Shown here piece by piece: positions 1 through 9,743 of a DNA stretch of 64,000 nucleotides. Made by a program: the position numbers and the translations under genes. This DNA is from Vagococcus luciliae (GTDB taxonomy: Bacteria; Bacillota; Bacilli; Lactobacillales; Vagococcaceae). How positions within the stretch are numbered: position 1 is the first letter of the stretch; the number at the start of each line of letters is the position of its first letter. The stretch covers positions 1,243,001 through 1,307,000 of the forward strand of contig NZ_CP102451.1 in NCBI RefSeq assembly GCF_024637875.1. Direction: 5' to 3'. Below the pieces are notes generated by a model, which was not told where the DNA came from, did no database searches, and saw only the letters and a program-made list of their open reading frames with translations.

Positions 1-371
1 GTGTGAGTCGTTTACTTTCAGCTATTACCGAACAAATGTCTGACGAGGATGGCATCAACTGGCCAGCTGAAATTGCGCCATTTGATGTACATATCATCCC
101 AATTAATCCAAAAGATGAGCATCAATGGAACTTAGCCTTAGATATTGAAAAAGAATTAGAAAGCTATGGCTTAGATGTGTTACTAGATGATAGAAAAGAA
201 CGTCCAGGAGTGAAATTTAAAGATGCTGACTTAGTTGGTGCCCCATTTAGAATCACTGTTGGTAAAAAAGCAGAAGAAGAAATTATTGAAGTGAAAATCA
301 AGAAAACACAAGACGAGTTAGAAATTCGTCGCGACGAGTTATATGCAACGTTAAATATCTTGAATAAGTAA
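1..371 (+). CDS. proS: Prolyl-tRNA synthetase, C-terminal fragment (5' end outside window)
   Basis: This is the last ~123 codons of prolyl-tRNA synthetase, which charges tRNA-Pro in the cytoplasm. The frame is open from the first base. It begins with the VSRLLSAITEQ segment at the end of the class II catalytic core. It continues through INWPAEIAPFDVHIIPIN into the HGTP anticodon-binding domain, with the DVLLDDRKERPGVKFKDADLVGAPFRITVGKK signature split over residues ~60-90. The GTG at base 3 is an internal valine codon, not a start. polC follows after a terminator, the usual proS-polC order in Lactobacillales. Identification is very secure; only the N-terminal part is missing, cut by the window edge. 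Confidence 0.97.
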   Translation, partial: VSRLLSAITEQMSDEDGINWPAEIAPFDVHIIPINPKDEHQWNLALDIEKELESYGLDVLLDDRKERPGVKFKDADLVGAPFRITVGKKAEEEIIEVKIKKTQDELEIRRDELYATLNILNK

Positions 372-381
372 CAATACCTTT

Positions 382-416
382 AAGGTTCTTAGTCTTATTT
401 ACTAAGAACCTTTTTC
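382..416 (+). terminator. Intrinsic terminator after proS
   Basis: A 12-bp perfect stem (AAGGTTCTTAGT / ACTAAGAACCTT) with a 7-nt loop runs into a T run, 11 bases after the proS stop. Confidence 0.9.
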
Positions 417-425
417 ATGTATAAT
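398..425 (+). promoter_or_regulatory. Possible polC promoter
   Basis: A consensus -10 box TATAAT lies at 420-425, with a weak -35 (TTTACT, 398-403, spacing 16) inside the proS terminator. The leader to polC would be only ~13 nt. The -10 is convincing, the -35 is not. Confidence 0.35.
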
Positions 426-443
426 GTAAAAAGGAAAGTAGGG

Positions 444-3400
444 ATGACCATGAGCTTATCACCAGTAGAATTATATGCTCAATTAATAAAACAAATTGCT
501 TTAGATGACCAATTATCCAACTATCCTCTTTTAGAAACAGGTGAAGTGAAAAAAGTCACTGTACATAAAAAAAGTCGACTATGGGAGTTTAATTTAGGGT
601 TTCATCATATTTTACCAATGTCACATTATCAGTTGTTATCTACTCATTTAGAGACTGCTTTTAATGATATTGCGCGTACTTCATTGGTTGTATCGAGTCA
701 AAATAAAGACTTAAATGATGATTTATTAGCAGATTATTGGTATCACGTATTAAAAGCCAATGAAGAGATGACAAATGTTGTTAAAAATTCATTGTTGCAA
801 ACACCACCATTTGTTGAAGACCAACAGGTTATTTTATTGGTTGAAAATGAAGGGGTCGAAAAATATTTAAGTCAAAAACATTTAGGACACCTTAGTGAAT
901 TATACAAACGCTACGGATTTCCTGAGTTTAAATTTGTTGTTCGAATTGATGATACAAAAGAGTCAGATATTCAGAAAGCTTTTGAACAACGCCAACAAGA
1001 ACAAGCTGAAGAGTTAATGAAACAAACTGCAGCAGCCATTGAAAAAAATCAACAACAAAAGAAAAAACAAGAAACACTTGAACACGAAGGCCCAATTCAA
1101 CTTGGAAGAACCATTCCAAGTGATGAGGTGATCACACGTATGGAAGACATCATTGAAGAAGAACGTCGTGTGACTATCGAAGGGTTTGTGTTTGATAAAG
1201 AAATTAGAGAATTGCGTTCAGGCAGAAAGTTATTAATTGTCAAAATCACAGATTATTCATCGTCATTTGCTGTGAAGAAATTTTCTAATAATGAAAAAGA
1301 CGTCGCTATATTTGAAGCAATTAAAACCGGAAGTTGGTTAAGAGCGCGAGGTAGTATCCAGGAAGACACGTTTATGCGTGATTTAGTGATGAATTGTCAA
1401 GACTTAGTTGAGGTAAAAAAAGAATTAAGAAAAGATACAGCTCCTGAAGATGAAAAACGTGTTGAGCTTCACGTTCATACAAATATGAGTACTATGGATG
1501 CAACGAATAGTGCCACAGATTTAGTGGCTCAAGCAGGAAAATGGGGCATGCCAGGAATCGCCATTACGGATCATAGTGGTGCGCAGGCTTATCCCGATGC
1601 TTATTTTGCCGGACAAAAACATGGTGTGAAAGTGTTATTTGGTGTGGAAGCAAACATTGTTGATGATGGTGTACCGATTGCGTACAATCCAGAACATATT
1701 AGTTTAACAGATGCCACTTATGTTGTCTTTGACGTTGAAACGACGGGACTATCAGCTGTTTACGATACCATTATCGAGTTAGCAGCAGTTAAAATGCATA
1801 AGGGAAATATTATTGATACCTTTGAACAATTTATCGATCCAGGTCATCCGTTATCTCAAACAACAATCCATTTAACAGGGATTACAGATGATATGGTGAA
1901 AGGATCAAAATCGGAAAAAGAAGTTTTAACGCTATTTGAAGAGTTCTGCCGTGATAGTATTCTGGTTGCCCACAATGCTAGTTTTGATATGGGATTCTTG
2001 AATACTAGTTATGAAAAATACGATATGCCAGAAGCTCCCAATCCAGTCATTGATACGTTGGAATTATCACGACTACTTCATCCTGAATTGAAGTCACATC
2101 GTTTAAACCGTTTGACAAAAAAATATAACATCAACTTAGAGCAACATCACCGTGCCATTTACGACTCGGAAGCGACGGGTCACTTGTGTTGGATATTTAT
2201 CAAAAAAGCACAAGAAGAATATGGCGTGCATTTTCATGATGAGTTTAACCAACACATTGGGGAAGGAGATGCGTACAAACGAGCACGCCCATTTCATGCG
2301 ACGATACTTGCCCAAACACAGACAGGATTAAAAAACTTGTTTAAGTTAATCTCGATGTCAAATGTCAATTATTTTTACCGTGTGCCACGTATTCCACGCT
2401 CTAAATTATCTGAATTACGTGAAGGTCTACTAGTTGGATCGGCATGTAGTAACGGTGAAATTTTCGAAGCGATGATGCAAAAGGGTGTTGAGGAAGCGAA
2501 AAAGCGTGCAAAATTTTATGACTATATCGAAGTCATGCCAAAACAAGTTTATGCTCCATTAATCGAGGCAGAGTTAGTAAAAAATGATGAGGATTTAGAA
2601 GATATCATGACCAATCTTGTGTCGATTGGAGATGATTTAGGTAAAATAGTTGTGGCAACAGGAAATGTTCACTATTTAAATAAAGAGGACGCCATTTATC
2701 GTAAAATTTTAATTAATTCGATGGGTGGAGCCAATCCTCTAAATCGCTATGAGTTACCAGACGTTCATTTTTTGACAACCAATGAAATGTTGGATGCGTT
2801 TAGCTTTTTAGGAGAAGAAAAGGCCAAAGAAATCGTGGTAGACAACACACGAAAAATCATGGATATGTGTGAAGACGTTGTGCCTGTCAAACAAGAGTTA
2901 TATACCCCAAAAATTGAAGGGTCAGAAGATGAAATTACTAAATTAAGTTATGATGAAGCACATCGACTTTATGGAGAAGAGTTGCCTGAGATTGTTGAGA
3001 AACGAATTGAAAAAGAGTTAAAAAGTATTAATGGAAATGGGTTCTCCGTTATTTATTTAATCTCTCAAAAATTGGTTCATAAGAGTTTAGAAGATGGATA
3101 CTTGGTTGGATCTCGTGGTTCAGTTGGTTCAAGTTTTGTCGCAACCATGACAGGTATTACAGAGGTCAACCCACTTCCACCACACTATTTGTGTCCTGAA
3201 TGTCAGTATTCAGAGTTCTTTGAAGATGGTAGTTATGGGTCAGGGTTCGACTTACCTGAAAAAGATTGTCCTAAATGTGGGGCGAAACTGTCAAAAGATG
3301 GTCACGATATTCCATTTGAGACATTCTTAGGATTCCATGGGGATAAAGTACCCGATATTGATTTGAACTTCTCAGGAACTTACCAACCAGAAGCGCATAA

Positions 3401-4781
3401 TTACACGAAAGTGTTGTTTGGGGAAGATTATGTTTTCCGTGCTGGAACAATCGGTACGGTAGCCGATAAAACAGCTTATGGGTTTGTAAAAGGATACGAG
3501 CGAGACAATGATTTGAGTTTTCGTGGCGCTGAAATTGACCGTCTAGCAAAAGGCTCAACAGGTGTGAAACGAACCACTGGACAGCATCCGGGGGGGATTA
3601 TTGTTATTCCTGATTATATGGATGTGTATGACTTTACTCCAATCCAATACCCAGCTGACGATCAAGATTCTGAATGGCGTACGACTCACTTTGATTTCCA
3701 TTCGATTCATGATAACGTGTTGAAACTTGATATACTGGGACATGATGATCCGACTGTGATTCGTATGTTACAGGATTTATCAGGGATTGATCCAAAAACC
3801 ATTCCAGCTGATGATCCAGAAGTCATGAAGATTTTCTCTGGACCACAAGTTTTAGGTGTAGAGCCTGATCAAATTTATTCTAAAACGGGTACACTTGGTA
3901 TACCAGAGTTTGGGACAAAATTTGTTCGTGGTATGTTAGAACAAACAAAGCCAACCACTTTTGCCGAGTTACTACAAATATCTGGACTCTCACATGGTAC
4001 AGACGTTTGGTTAGGTAATGCGGAAGAATTAATTCGTCAAGGAACCACCACACTGGCTGATGTGATTGGGTGTCGTGATGATATCATGGTGTACTTGATG
4101 CATGCAGGTTTAGAAGATGGCTTAGCCTTTAAAATTATGGAAAGCGTCCGTAAAGGAAAAGGGATTCCAGATGAGTGGCAAGCAGAGATGCGTGCAAACA
4201 ATGTGCCAGAGTGGTACATTGAATCTTGTTTGAAAATCAAGTATATGTTCCCTAAAGCCCATGCCGCAGCATACGTGTTGATGGCATTACGTGTGGCCTA
4301 TTTTAAAGTTCATCACCCAATTTTTTATTATGCAGCGTATTTCTCAGTTCGTGCTAATGACTTTGATATTGTGGCAATGTCACAAGGGAAAGACGCGGTC
4401 AAAGCACGCATGAAAGAAATCACTGATAAGGGAATGGATGCCTCAACAAAAGAGAAAAACTTATTAACAGTGTTGGAGATTGCTAACGAAATGTTAGAGC
4501 GAGGCTTTAAATTCCAAATGATTGACTTGTATAAATCAGATGCAGAAAACTTTGTAATTGATGGTGACACATTGATTGCACCATTTCGTTCTGTCCCAAG
4601 TTTGGGGTTAAACGTGGCAAAACAAATTGTGGCAGCTCGTGAAGAACAAGACTTTTTATCTAAAGAAGACTTGTCTAATCGAGGAAAAGTATCTAAAACA
4701 TTGATTGAATATATGACAGACAATGGTGTGTTAAAAGACTTACCAGATGAAAATCAATTATCATTGTTTGATATGTTATAA
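444..4781 (+). CDS. polC: DNA polymerase III subunit alpha, PolC type
   Basis: This is the replicative DNA polymerase of low-GC Gram-positives, with a built-in 3'-5' proofreading exonuclease. The 1445 aa match the usual PolC size. In order: an N-terminal domain with a Gln/Lys-rich coiled coil (~residues 175-215), an OB fold, a PHP domain starting at [10 protein letters not shown] (~340) and split by a DEDD exonuclease (DVETTG at ~430). Then come a Cys4 zinc motif (CPEC...CPKC, ~917-946), the catalytic block PDIDLNFSG (~970) and a C-terminal helix-hairpin-helix region. I chose ATG 444 because AAGGAAAG at 431-438 is well spaced from it; ATG 450 is an alternative. An earlier in-frame ATG at 417 overlaps the -10 box and is unlikely. 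galE follows 20 bases later with no terminator. Confidence 0.98.
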   Translation: MTMSLSPVELYAQLIKQIALDDQLSNYPLLETGEVKKVTVHKKSRLWEFNLGFHHILPMSHYQLLSTHLETAFNDIARTSLVVSSQNKDLNDDLLADYWYHVLKANEEMTNVVKNSLLQTPPFVEDQQVILLVENEGVEKYLSQKHLGHLSELYKRYGFPEFKFVVRIDDTKESDIQKAFEQRQQEQAEELMKQTAAAIEKNQQQKKKQETLEHEGPIQLGRTIPSDEVITRMEDIIEEERRVTIEGFVFDKEIRELRSGRKLLIVKITDYSSSFAVKKFSNNEKDVAIFEAIKTGSWLRARGSIQEDTFMRDLVMNCQDLVEVKKELRKDTAPEDEKRVELHVHTNMSTMDATNSATDLVAQAGKWGMPGIAITDHSGAQAYPDAYFAGQKHGVKVLFGVEANIVDDGVPIAYNPEHISLTDATYVVFDVETTGLSAVYDTIIELAAVKMHKGNIIDTFEQFIDPGHPLSQTTIHLTGITDDMVKGSKSEKEVLTLFEEFCRDSILVAHNASFDMGFLNTSYEKYDMPEAPNPVIDTLELSRLLHPELKSHRLNRLTKKYNINLEQHHRAIYDSEATGHLCWIFIKKAQEEYGVHFHDEFNQHIGEGDAYKRARPFHATILAQTQTGLKNLFKLISMSNVNYFYRVPRIPRSKLSELREGLLVGSACSNGEIFEAMMQKGVEEAKKRAKFYDYIEVMPKQVYAPLIEAELVKNDEDLEDIMTNLVSIGDDLGKIVVATGNVHYLNKEDAIYRKILINSMGGANPLNRYELPDVHFLTTNEMLDAFSFLGEEKAKEIVVDNTRKIMDMCEDVVPVKQELYTPKIEGSEDEITKLSYDEAHRLYGEELPEIVEKRIEKELKSINGNGFSVIYLISQKLVHKSLEDGYLVGSRGSVGSSFVATMTGITEVNPLPPHYLCPECQYSEFFEDGSYGSGFDLPEKDCPKCGAKLSKDGHDIPFETFLGFHGDKVPDIDLNFSGTYQPEAHNYTKVLFGEDYVFRAGTIGTVADKTAYGFVKGYERDNDLSFRGAEIDRLAKGSTGVKRTTGQHPGGIIVIPDYMDVYDFTPIQYPADDQDSEWRTTHFDFHSIHDNVLKLDILGHDDPTVIRMLQDLSGIDPKTIPADDPEVMKIFSGPQVLGVEPDQIYSKTGTLGIPEFGTKFVRGMLEQTKPTTFAELLQISGLSHGTDVWLGNAEELIRQGTTTLADVIGCRDDIMVYLMHAGLEDGLAFKIMESVRKGKGIPDEWQAEMRANNVPEWYIESCLKIKYMFPKAHAAAYVLMALRVAYFKVHHPIFYYAAYFSVRANDFDIVAMSQGKDAVKARMKEITDKGMDASTKEKNLLTVLEIANEMLERGFKFQMIDLYKSDAENFVIDGDTLIAPFRSVPSLGLNVAKQIVAAREEQDFLSKEDLSNRGKVSKTLIEYMTDNGVLKDLPDENQLSLFDML

Positions 4782-4801
4782 AAAATAGCAGGAGGATGAA
4801 A

Positions 4802-5794
4802 ATGGCAGAAGTGTTAGTACTAGGGGGAGCAGGTTACATCGGCTCTCATGCGGTGAAAAGATTATTGGATAGTGGCAAAGAAGTGATTGTGGTTGATAAT
4901 TTATTGACTGGACATAAAGAAGCAGTGGACGAACGTGCGACATTTTATGAAGGAGATATTCGTGATAAAGACTTTTTAACAGAAGTCTTTAAGAAAGAAG
5001 ACATTTCGCAAGTGGTTCATTTTGCCGCAAGTTCACTTGTTGGAGAATCAGTTGAAAATCCACTAAAATATTTTAATAATAATGTTTACGGCATGCAAAC
5101 GTTACTTGAAGTGATGAATGAATTTGATGTGAAAGAAATTGTCTTTTCTTCAACAGCTGCCACTTATGGTGAACCTGATGTAACACCTATTACGGAAGAC
5201 ACGCTAACGAATCCAACCAACCCTTACGGTGAAAGTAAACTCATGATGGAGAAAATGATGAAATGGTGTGATAACGCATATGGCATTAAATATGTATCAT
5301 TGCGTTATTTCAATGTGGCAGGTGCAATGCTTGATGCGTCAATCGGTGAAGACCATACCCCTGAAACCCATTTGTTGCCCATCATTTTACAAGTTGCACT
5401 AAATCAACGGGAAAAATTAATGATTTTTGGTGATGATTATCCAACGCCAGATGGCACATGCATTCGTGATTATGTACATGTCGTTGACTTAGTTGACGCT
5501 CATATCTTAGCATTGAATTATTTATCGAAACATGATGAAAGCCAAATCATTAACCTTGGAAGTAGCAATGGTTTTTCAGTGAAAGAGTTGCTGACTGAAG
5601 CCATCAACGTAACTGGAAAAGATATTCCTTCTGAGATTGCACCAAGACGTGCGGGTGATCCGTCAATGTTAGTTGCTTCAAATGAAAAAGCGAAGACTAT
5701 TTTAGGGTGGAATCCCCAATATACTGATGTGGAAACAATCATATCTAGTGCATGGCAATGGCATCAAAGTCACCCACATGGATACGAAAAATAG
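4802..5794 (+). CDS. galE: UDP-glucose 4-epimerase
   Basis: The enzyme interconverts UDP-glucose and UDP-galactose (Leloir pathway and supply of galactose for surface polymers). At 330 aa it has the standard length. It shows the NAD-binding GGAGYIGSH motif at the N-terminus, the SSTAATYG serine segment and the catalytic YGESK (YxxxK) of extended short-chain dehydrogenases, plus the [11 protein letters not shown] block typical of GalE. ATG 4802 is favoured over ATG 4796 because GGAGG at 4791-4795 abuts the earlier codon with no spacing. It sits directly behind polC, probably cotranscribed, with no other galactose genes nearby. That suggests a role in cell-envelope sugar supply rather than galactose catabolism; this last point is inference. 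Confidence 0.95.
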   Translation: MAEVLVLGGAGYIGSHAVKRLLDSGKEVIVVDNLLTGHKEAVDERATFYEGDIRDKDFLTEVFKKEDISQVVHFAASSLVGESVENPLKYFNNNVYGMQTLLEVMNEFDVKEIVFSSTAATYGEPDVTPITEDTLTNPTNPYGESKLMMEKMMKWCDNAYGIKYVSLRYFNVAGAMLDASIGEDHTPETHLLPIILQVALNQREKLMIFGDDYPTPDGTCIRDYVHVVDLVDAHILALNYLSKHDESQIINLGSSNGFSVKELLTEAINVTGKDIPSEIAPRRAGDPSMLVASNEKAKTILGWNPQYTDVETIISSAWQWHQSHPHGYEK

Positions 5795-5806
5795 TGAGTA
5801 AAAGTT

Positions 5807-5840
5807 AAGCCAAGGACGGTCATCGTTCTTGGCTTTTTTC
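5807..5840 (+). terminator. Intrinsic terminator after galE
   Basis: Stem AGCCAAGGACG / CGTTCTTGGCT (one G-U pair), 5-nt loop, then a T run. It separates galE from the hsd locus. Confidence 0.9.
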
Positions 5841-5842
5841 TA

Positions 5843-5851
5843 TGCTATAAT
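5843..5851 (+). promoter_or_regulatory. Extended -10 promoter for hsdM
   Basis: TGCTATAAT (TG at 5843-5844, TATAAT at 5846-5851) lies 35 bases before the hsdM start and just after the galE terminator. No good -35 hexamer is visible, as expected for an extended -10. Confidence 0.55.
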
Positions 5852-5885
5852 AAGGAAAAAAGATGAACTTATAAGGAGACACACA

Positions 5886-7499
5886 ATGAGTAAGCAAGAA
5901 TCAAAAACGTTATACCAAGCTTTATGGAATAGTGCGGATATTCTACGTTCTAAAATGGACGCGGCAGATTATAAGGACTATTTATTAGGCTTGGTTTTTT
6001 ATAAATATTTATCAGATAGAATGTTGTATAGTGCCGCTGATTTGTTGGAACAACCTGCTCACAGTCTAAAAGAAGCTCAAGCAATTTACGAAGAAGCATT
6101 TAAAGATGGTGAGTTAAGAGATGATTTGATTTCTGAATTGAAATACATGTATTCCTATGCCTTAGAACCAGGTTTAACGTTTACTTCTTTAGTTGATAAA
6201 ATACATATGGGACAATTTCAATTAGAAGATTTGGCTCAAGGGTTTAGAAATATTGAGCAAAGTAGTGAGTTGTTTGTTAATTTGTTTGAAGACATTGATT
6301 TGTATTCAAAACGTTTGGGAACTACACCACAAAAACAAAATAAAACCATTTCTGAAGTGATGGTGGAGCTTGATTCATTAGATATTGCCCACGAAGGAGA
6401 TGCGCTTGGAGATGCCTATGAGTATTTGATTGGTCAGTTTGCTTCTGATTCAGGAAAAAAAGCTGGGGAATTTTATACACCACAAGCTGTTTCTACCTTA
6501 ATGACTCAAATTGTTTTAAGTGGTAAAGAGGATAAACGAGGATTTAGTGTGTATGATGCAGCAATGGGGTCAGGTTCTTTATTATTAAATGTCCAAAAGT
6601 TTTCGAATGAACCTGGCACGATCAATTATTTTGGACAGGAATTAAAAACCTCCACCTATAATTTAGCTCGTATGAATATGATTTTACACGGTGTTGATGT
6701 GGCAAATCAGCATTTACATAATAGTGACACATTGGATGCGGACTGGCCGACAGAAGAGCCAACGAACTTTGATGCCGTACTAATGAATCCACCGTACAGT
6801 GCTAAATGGACAGCAGATAAAGGCTTTTTAGATGATCCAAGATTTGCTCCTTATGGTGTATTAGCCCCTAAATCAAAAGCAGATTTTGCCTTTTTATTAC
6901 ATGGTTATTATCATTTGAAAGACACAGGTGTGATGGCGATTGTATTACCTCATGGTGTGCTATTTCGTGGTGCAGCAGAAGGAAAAATTCGTAAAATATT
7001 GTTAGAACATGGTGCAATAGACACAGTGATTGGCTTACCGGCAAATATTTTCTTCAACACAAGCATTCCAACGACTGTCATTGTATTGAAGAAAAATCGT
7101 AAAAATCGTGATGTCTTCTTTATTGATGCATCAAAAGATTTTGAAAAAGGAAAAAATCAAAATGTGTTAACCAATGATGCCATAGATAACATCCTTCAAA
7201 CTTATTTGGCACGTGAAAACGTGGATAAATATGCACAGCTTGCAACATTTGATGAAATTACAGAAAATGATTTTAACTTAAATATCCCACGCTATGTTGA
7301 TACGTTTGAAGAAGAAGAACCTATCTCACTAAAACATGTCGCGACTGAATTGACCGCTGTTCAAAAAGATATTGCAGAAGCTCATCAAGTACTTGCGACA
7401 TTTTTAGATGACTTAGTTGCGACAACTGATGATGCAAAAGATGAATTAGATGCCTTTAAATCCATATTGACACGTGGTGGTGATAACCATGACAAGTAA
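5886..7499 (+). CDS. hsdM: Type I restriction-modification system, DNA methyltransferase subunit M
   Basis: HsdM transfers a methyl group from S-adenosylmethionine to adenine N6 in the bipartite site chosen by HsdS; M2S is the methylase and R2M2S the restriction complex. The 537-aa protein has an N-terminal HsdM helical domain and the GEFYTPQAVSTLM segment. The SAM motif DAAMGSGSLLL is at ~residue 224 and the catalytic NPPY at ~300, both intact. ATG 5886 has AAGGAG 7 bases upstream, whereas an upstream in-frame start at 5829 lies inside the galE terminator and lacks a ribosome site. The stop overlaps the hsdS start by 11 bases, so the two are translationally coupled. It should be active as read. 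Confidence 0.97.
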   Translation: MSKQESKTLYQALWNSADILRSKMDAADYKDYLLGLVFYKYLSDRMLYSAADLLEQPAHSLKEAQAIYEEAFKDGELRDDLISELKYMYSYALEPGLTFTSLVDKIHMGQFQLEDLAQGFRNIEQSSELFVNLFEDIDLYSKRLGTTPQKQNKTISEVMVELDSLDIAHEGDALGDAYEYLIGQFASDSGKKAGEFYTPQAVSTLMTQIVLSGKEDKRGFSVYDAAMGSGSLLLNVQKFSNEPGTINYFGQELKTSTYNLARMNMILHGVDVANQHLHNSDTLDADWPTEEPTNFDAVLMNPPYSAKWTADKGFLDDPRFAPYGVLAPKSKADFAFLLHGYYHLKDTGVMAIVLPHGVLFRGAAEGKIRKILLEHGAIDTVIGLPANIFFNTSIPTTVIVLKKNRKNRDVFFIDASKDFEKGKNQNVLTNDAIDNILQTYLARENVDKYAQLATFDEITENDFNLNIPRYVDTFEEEEPISLKHVATELTAVQKDIAEAHQVLATFLDDLVATTDDAKDELDAFKSILTRGGDNHDK

Positions 7500-8733
7500 T
7501 CATCTTGCACCAGTGATTCGTTTTAAAGGTTTTACTGACGCTTGGGAACAGCGTAAGTTGGGGGATATTACTAAAAAAATTGGAAGCGGAAAAACACCTA
7601 AAGGAGGAAACTCTACTTATCTAGATGTAGGGATTCCATTAATTCGGTCTCAAAACATTTTTGGTAATAGATTAGATTTTACCGATATTGCTTATATTTC
7701 TAAAGATACGGATAATGAAATGAAAAATAGTCGAGTAAACGAGAATGATGTACTCTTAAATATTACTGGAGCGTCTATTGGACGCAGTGCTGTGTATAGA
7801 GAGAAATTTACAGCAAATGTTAATCAACATGTATGTATTATTAGACCTGAGAAACACTATTCATCCAATTTTATTCAATTAAATCTAAGTTCATACAAAG
7901 GGCAAAAGGAAGTGGAATTAAATCAAGCTGGTGGTGGACGAGAAGGTTTAAATTTTAAACAAATTAGTAAAATGTCTTTTTATTATCCAAATTATAACGA
8001 ACAAACAAAAATAGGGAACTTTTTCAAACAACTTGATGGTACTATCGCACTTCATCAGCGTGAGTTAGATTTATTGAAAGAACAGAAAAAAGGCTTTTTA
8101 CAAAAAATGTTCCCTAAAAAAGATGAAGTAGTACCTGAAATTCGTTTTGCAGGATTTACTGACGCTTGGGAACAGCGTAAGGTATCAGATATTACCCTAT
8201 TTCATAAGCAAGGATATTATACTAAGGAAGAGTATTCAGATACGAAAAAATATTATCTTTTGAGAGGTACAGAATTAACTTCAAATAGCTTAAGGTTAGA
8301 TGACACTCCTAAAATAAATGCAACTGAAAAAGATTATGAAGATTTTAGAGTTAAAAAAAATGATTTTTTAATTGTTAGAAGTGGTACAGTAGGTACGTAT
8401 AGCATTATTTATGAAGATATTCCAGCTATATTCGGTTCTTATCTCATAAATTTCAGATTTAATCTTTCTATTGTCACGAATGAATTTTTTGGATATTTTT
8501 ATCAATCAGAACTGTTTAAAAGTCAGTTGCTAAAGATTGTACAACAATCATCAAACATAAATATTAACGCTGAAAATATAAAATCAACACTAATTATGCT
8601 TCCTAGTATTGAAGAACAAACCAAAATCGGTAACTTCTTCAAGCAACTTGACGACACTATCGCACTTCATCAGTGTGAGTTAGAAAAATTACAAGAAATG
8701 AAAAAAGCATTCCTACAAAAAATGTTTGTTTAA
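7489..8733 (+). CDS. hsdS: Type I restriction-modification system, specificity subunit S (expressed, two TRDs)
   Basis: HsdS determines the DNA sequence read by the HsdM and HsdR complex. The 414-aa protein has the normal two-repeat plan. TRD1 begins after AWEQRKL (~residue 24) and ends at TIALHQRE (~192), followed by a helical spacer ending FLQKMF. TRD2 begins after AWEQRKV (~231) and ends at TIALHQCE, with a second spacer helix ending FLQKMFV. The repeated linkers are near-identical in DNA as well as protein. ATG 7489 gives a coupled 11-base overlap with hsdM; GTG 7474 is a less likely alternative. Bases 7538-8061 recur in inverted orientation at 9749-10272, and a recombinase gene follows, so this allele is probably one of several interchangeable forms. 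Confidence 0.96.
   Translation: MTSNHLAPVIRFKGFTDAWEQRKLGDITKKIGSGKTPKGGNSTYLDVGIPLIRSQNIFGNRLDFTDIAYISKDTDNEMKNSRVNENDVLLNITGASIGRSAVYREKFTANVNQHVCIIRPEKHYSSNFIQLNLSSYKGQKEVELNQAGGGREGLNFKQISKMSFYYPNYNEQTKIGNFFKQLDGTIALHQRELDLLKEQKKGFLQKMFPKKDEVVPEIRFAGFTDAWEQRKVSDITLFHKQGYYTKEEYSDTKKYYLLRGTELTSNSLRLDDTPKINATEKDYEDFRVKKNDFLIVRSGTVGTYSIIYEDIPAIFGSYLINFRFNLSIVTNEFFGYFYQSELFKSQLLKIVQQSSNININAENIKSTLIMLPSIEEQTKIGNFFKQLDDTIALHQCELEKLQEMKKAFLQKMFV
7538..8061 (+). repeat. 524-bp inverted repeat, left arm (hsdS TRD1)
   Basis: I compared the arm with the reverse complement of 9749-10272 line by line and found no mismatch or gap. Identity starts at ACGCTTGGGAAC just before TRD1 and ends at CTTCATCAGCGT just after it. 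The arm thus covers exactly one TRD cassette with parts of both conserved borders. Confidence 0.95.
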
Positions 8734-8742
8734 TAAATAGTT

Positions 8743-8798
8743 AAAAGTAGATATGCGACAAATTTTAAAATTTGTCGTATGTCTACTTTTGTTTTTTT
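8743..8798 (+). terminator. Long perfect-stem terminator between hsdS and the recombinase
   Basis: Bases 8743-8790 form a 24-bp stem with two G-U pairs and essentially no loop, from AAAAGTAGAT to TCTACTTTT, followed by GTTTTTTT. It should end hsdMS transcription before the recombinase gene. It would also form on the opposite strand after inversion. Confidence 0.85.
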
Positions 8799-8822
8799 AT
8801 AAATATTTAAGGAGGAAAGAGA

Positions 8823-9743
8823 ATGAGTAATAGAAAAGGGTTGTTATTTCATGAGTATTTCTTAGAGTGGATAGAGTTATACAAGGTTGGGGCAGTAAGA
8901 GAAGTGACTTTATCGAAGTATCAAATGTCTTATACGAGGCTAAAAGAATTAGCACCTGATGTTTTATTAAAAAATATTGATAGGAGAGAGTATCAGCGAA
9001 TTTTAAATAAATATGCTGAAACACATGAGAAACAGACTACAATGGATTTTCACCATCAGTTAAAAGGGGCGTTACTAGACGCAATGGACGAAAATCTCAT
9101 TCCAACTAATCCAACTCGTAAAGTGGTCATAAAAGGTAAGATTCCCAGAAAGAAGAAAACAAAATACATTAGTCAGTTTGATTTACAGAAATTATTGGAT
9201 GAATTATTTTTACCAACATTTTTTAATCATGATTGGTTAATATTATTAATCGCTAAAACTGGATTACGATTTTCAGAAGCATTAGCTGTTACTCCTAGTG
9301 ATTTTAACTTTGCTTATCAAACACTCTCTATTTCTAAAACTTGGAATTATAAAGAAGTAAATGGTCACTTTCAAGAAACAAAAAATCATTCCTCAAAACG
9401 TCATATCCAATTAGATTGGAAAACAACCATGCAATTTGCTCAGATGGTTGAAGGATTACCTAGTCATCATCCTATTTTTATTAATGGACGTGTTTTTAAT
9501 TCCACAGTTAATCACCGTTTAAAAAGGTTATGTGAAAAAGCAGACGTTCCTGTGATTTCTATCCATGGTTTAAGGCATACACATGCCTCATTATTGTTAT
9601 TTGCAGGTGTTTCTATTGCCAGTGTAGCAAGACGTTTAGGTCATGCTAATATGACAACAACTCAACAGATTTATTTACATATCATTCAAGAATTAGAAAA
9701 TCAAGACAACGATAAAATAATGAGATATTTATCCAACTTTTAA
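8823..9743 (+). CDS. Tyrosine recombinase, candidate hsdS-shuffling invertase
   Basis: This is a 306-aa tyrosine (lambda integrase family) site-specific recombinase. It has an N-terminal SAM-like core-binding region (~10-100). The catalytic domain carries TGLRFSEAL (Arg I, ~residue 155), a lysine region around SSKRHIQLD, HGLRHTHAS (His-x-x-Arg, ~247), GHANMTTTQQIY (Gly-His) and the nucleophile Tyr of QQIYLHI (~283). All catalytic residues seem present. AAGGAGG lies 7 bases before the ATG. It sits between hsdS and an inverted TRD copy and its stop overlaps that copy's stop, the arrangement seen in phase-variable type I systems such as the pneumococcal SpnIII/ivr locus. A role in inverting hsdS segments is inferred; no phage genes are nearby. 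Confidence 0.9.
   Translation: MSNRKGLLFHEYFLEWIELYKVGAVREVTLSKYQMSYTRLKELAPDVLLKNIDRREYQRILNKYAETHEKQTTMDFHHQLKGALLDAMDENLIPTNPTRKVVIKGKIPRKKKTKYISQFDLQKLLDELFLPTFFNHDWLILLIAKTGLRFSEALAVTPSDFNFAYQTLSISKTWNYKEVNGHFQETKNHSSKRHIQLDWKTTMQFAQMVEGLPSHHPIFINGRVFNSTVNHRLKRLCEKADVPVISIHGLRHTHASLLLFAGVSIASVARRLGHANMTTTQQIYLHIIQELENQDNDKIMRYLSNF

Noticed and set aside
8823-9743. Prophage or integrative element suggested by the integrase-like gene
   Set aside because: No phage structural, replication or lysogeny genes lie nearby, no att-like direct repeat with a tRNA is visible, and the flanking genes are all hsd. A dedicated recombinase for hsdS fits better.
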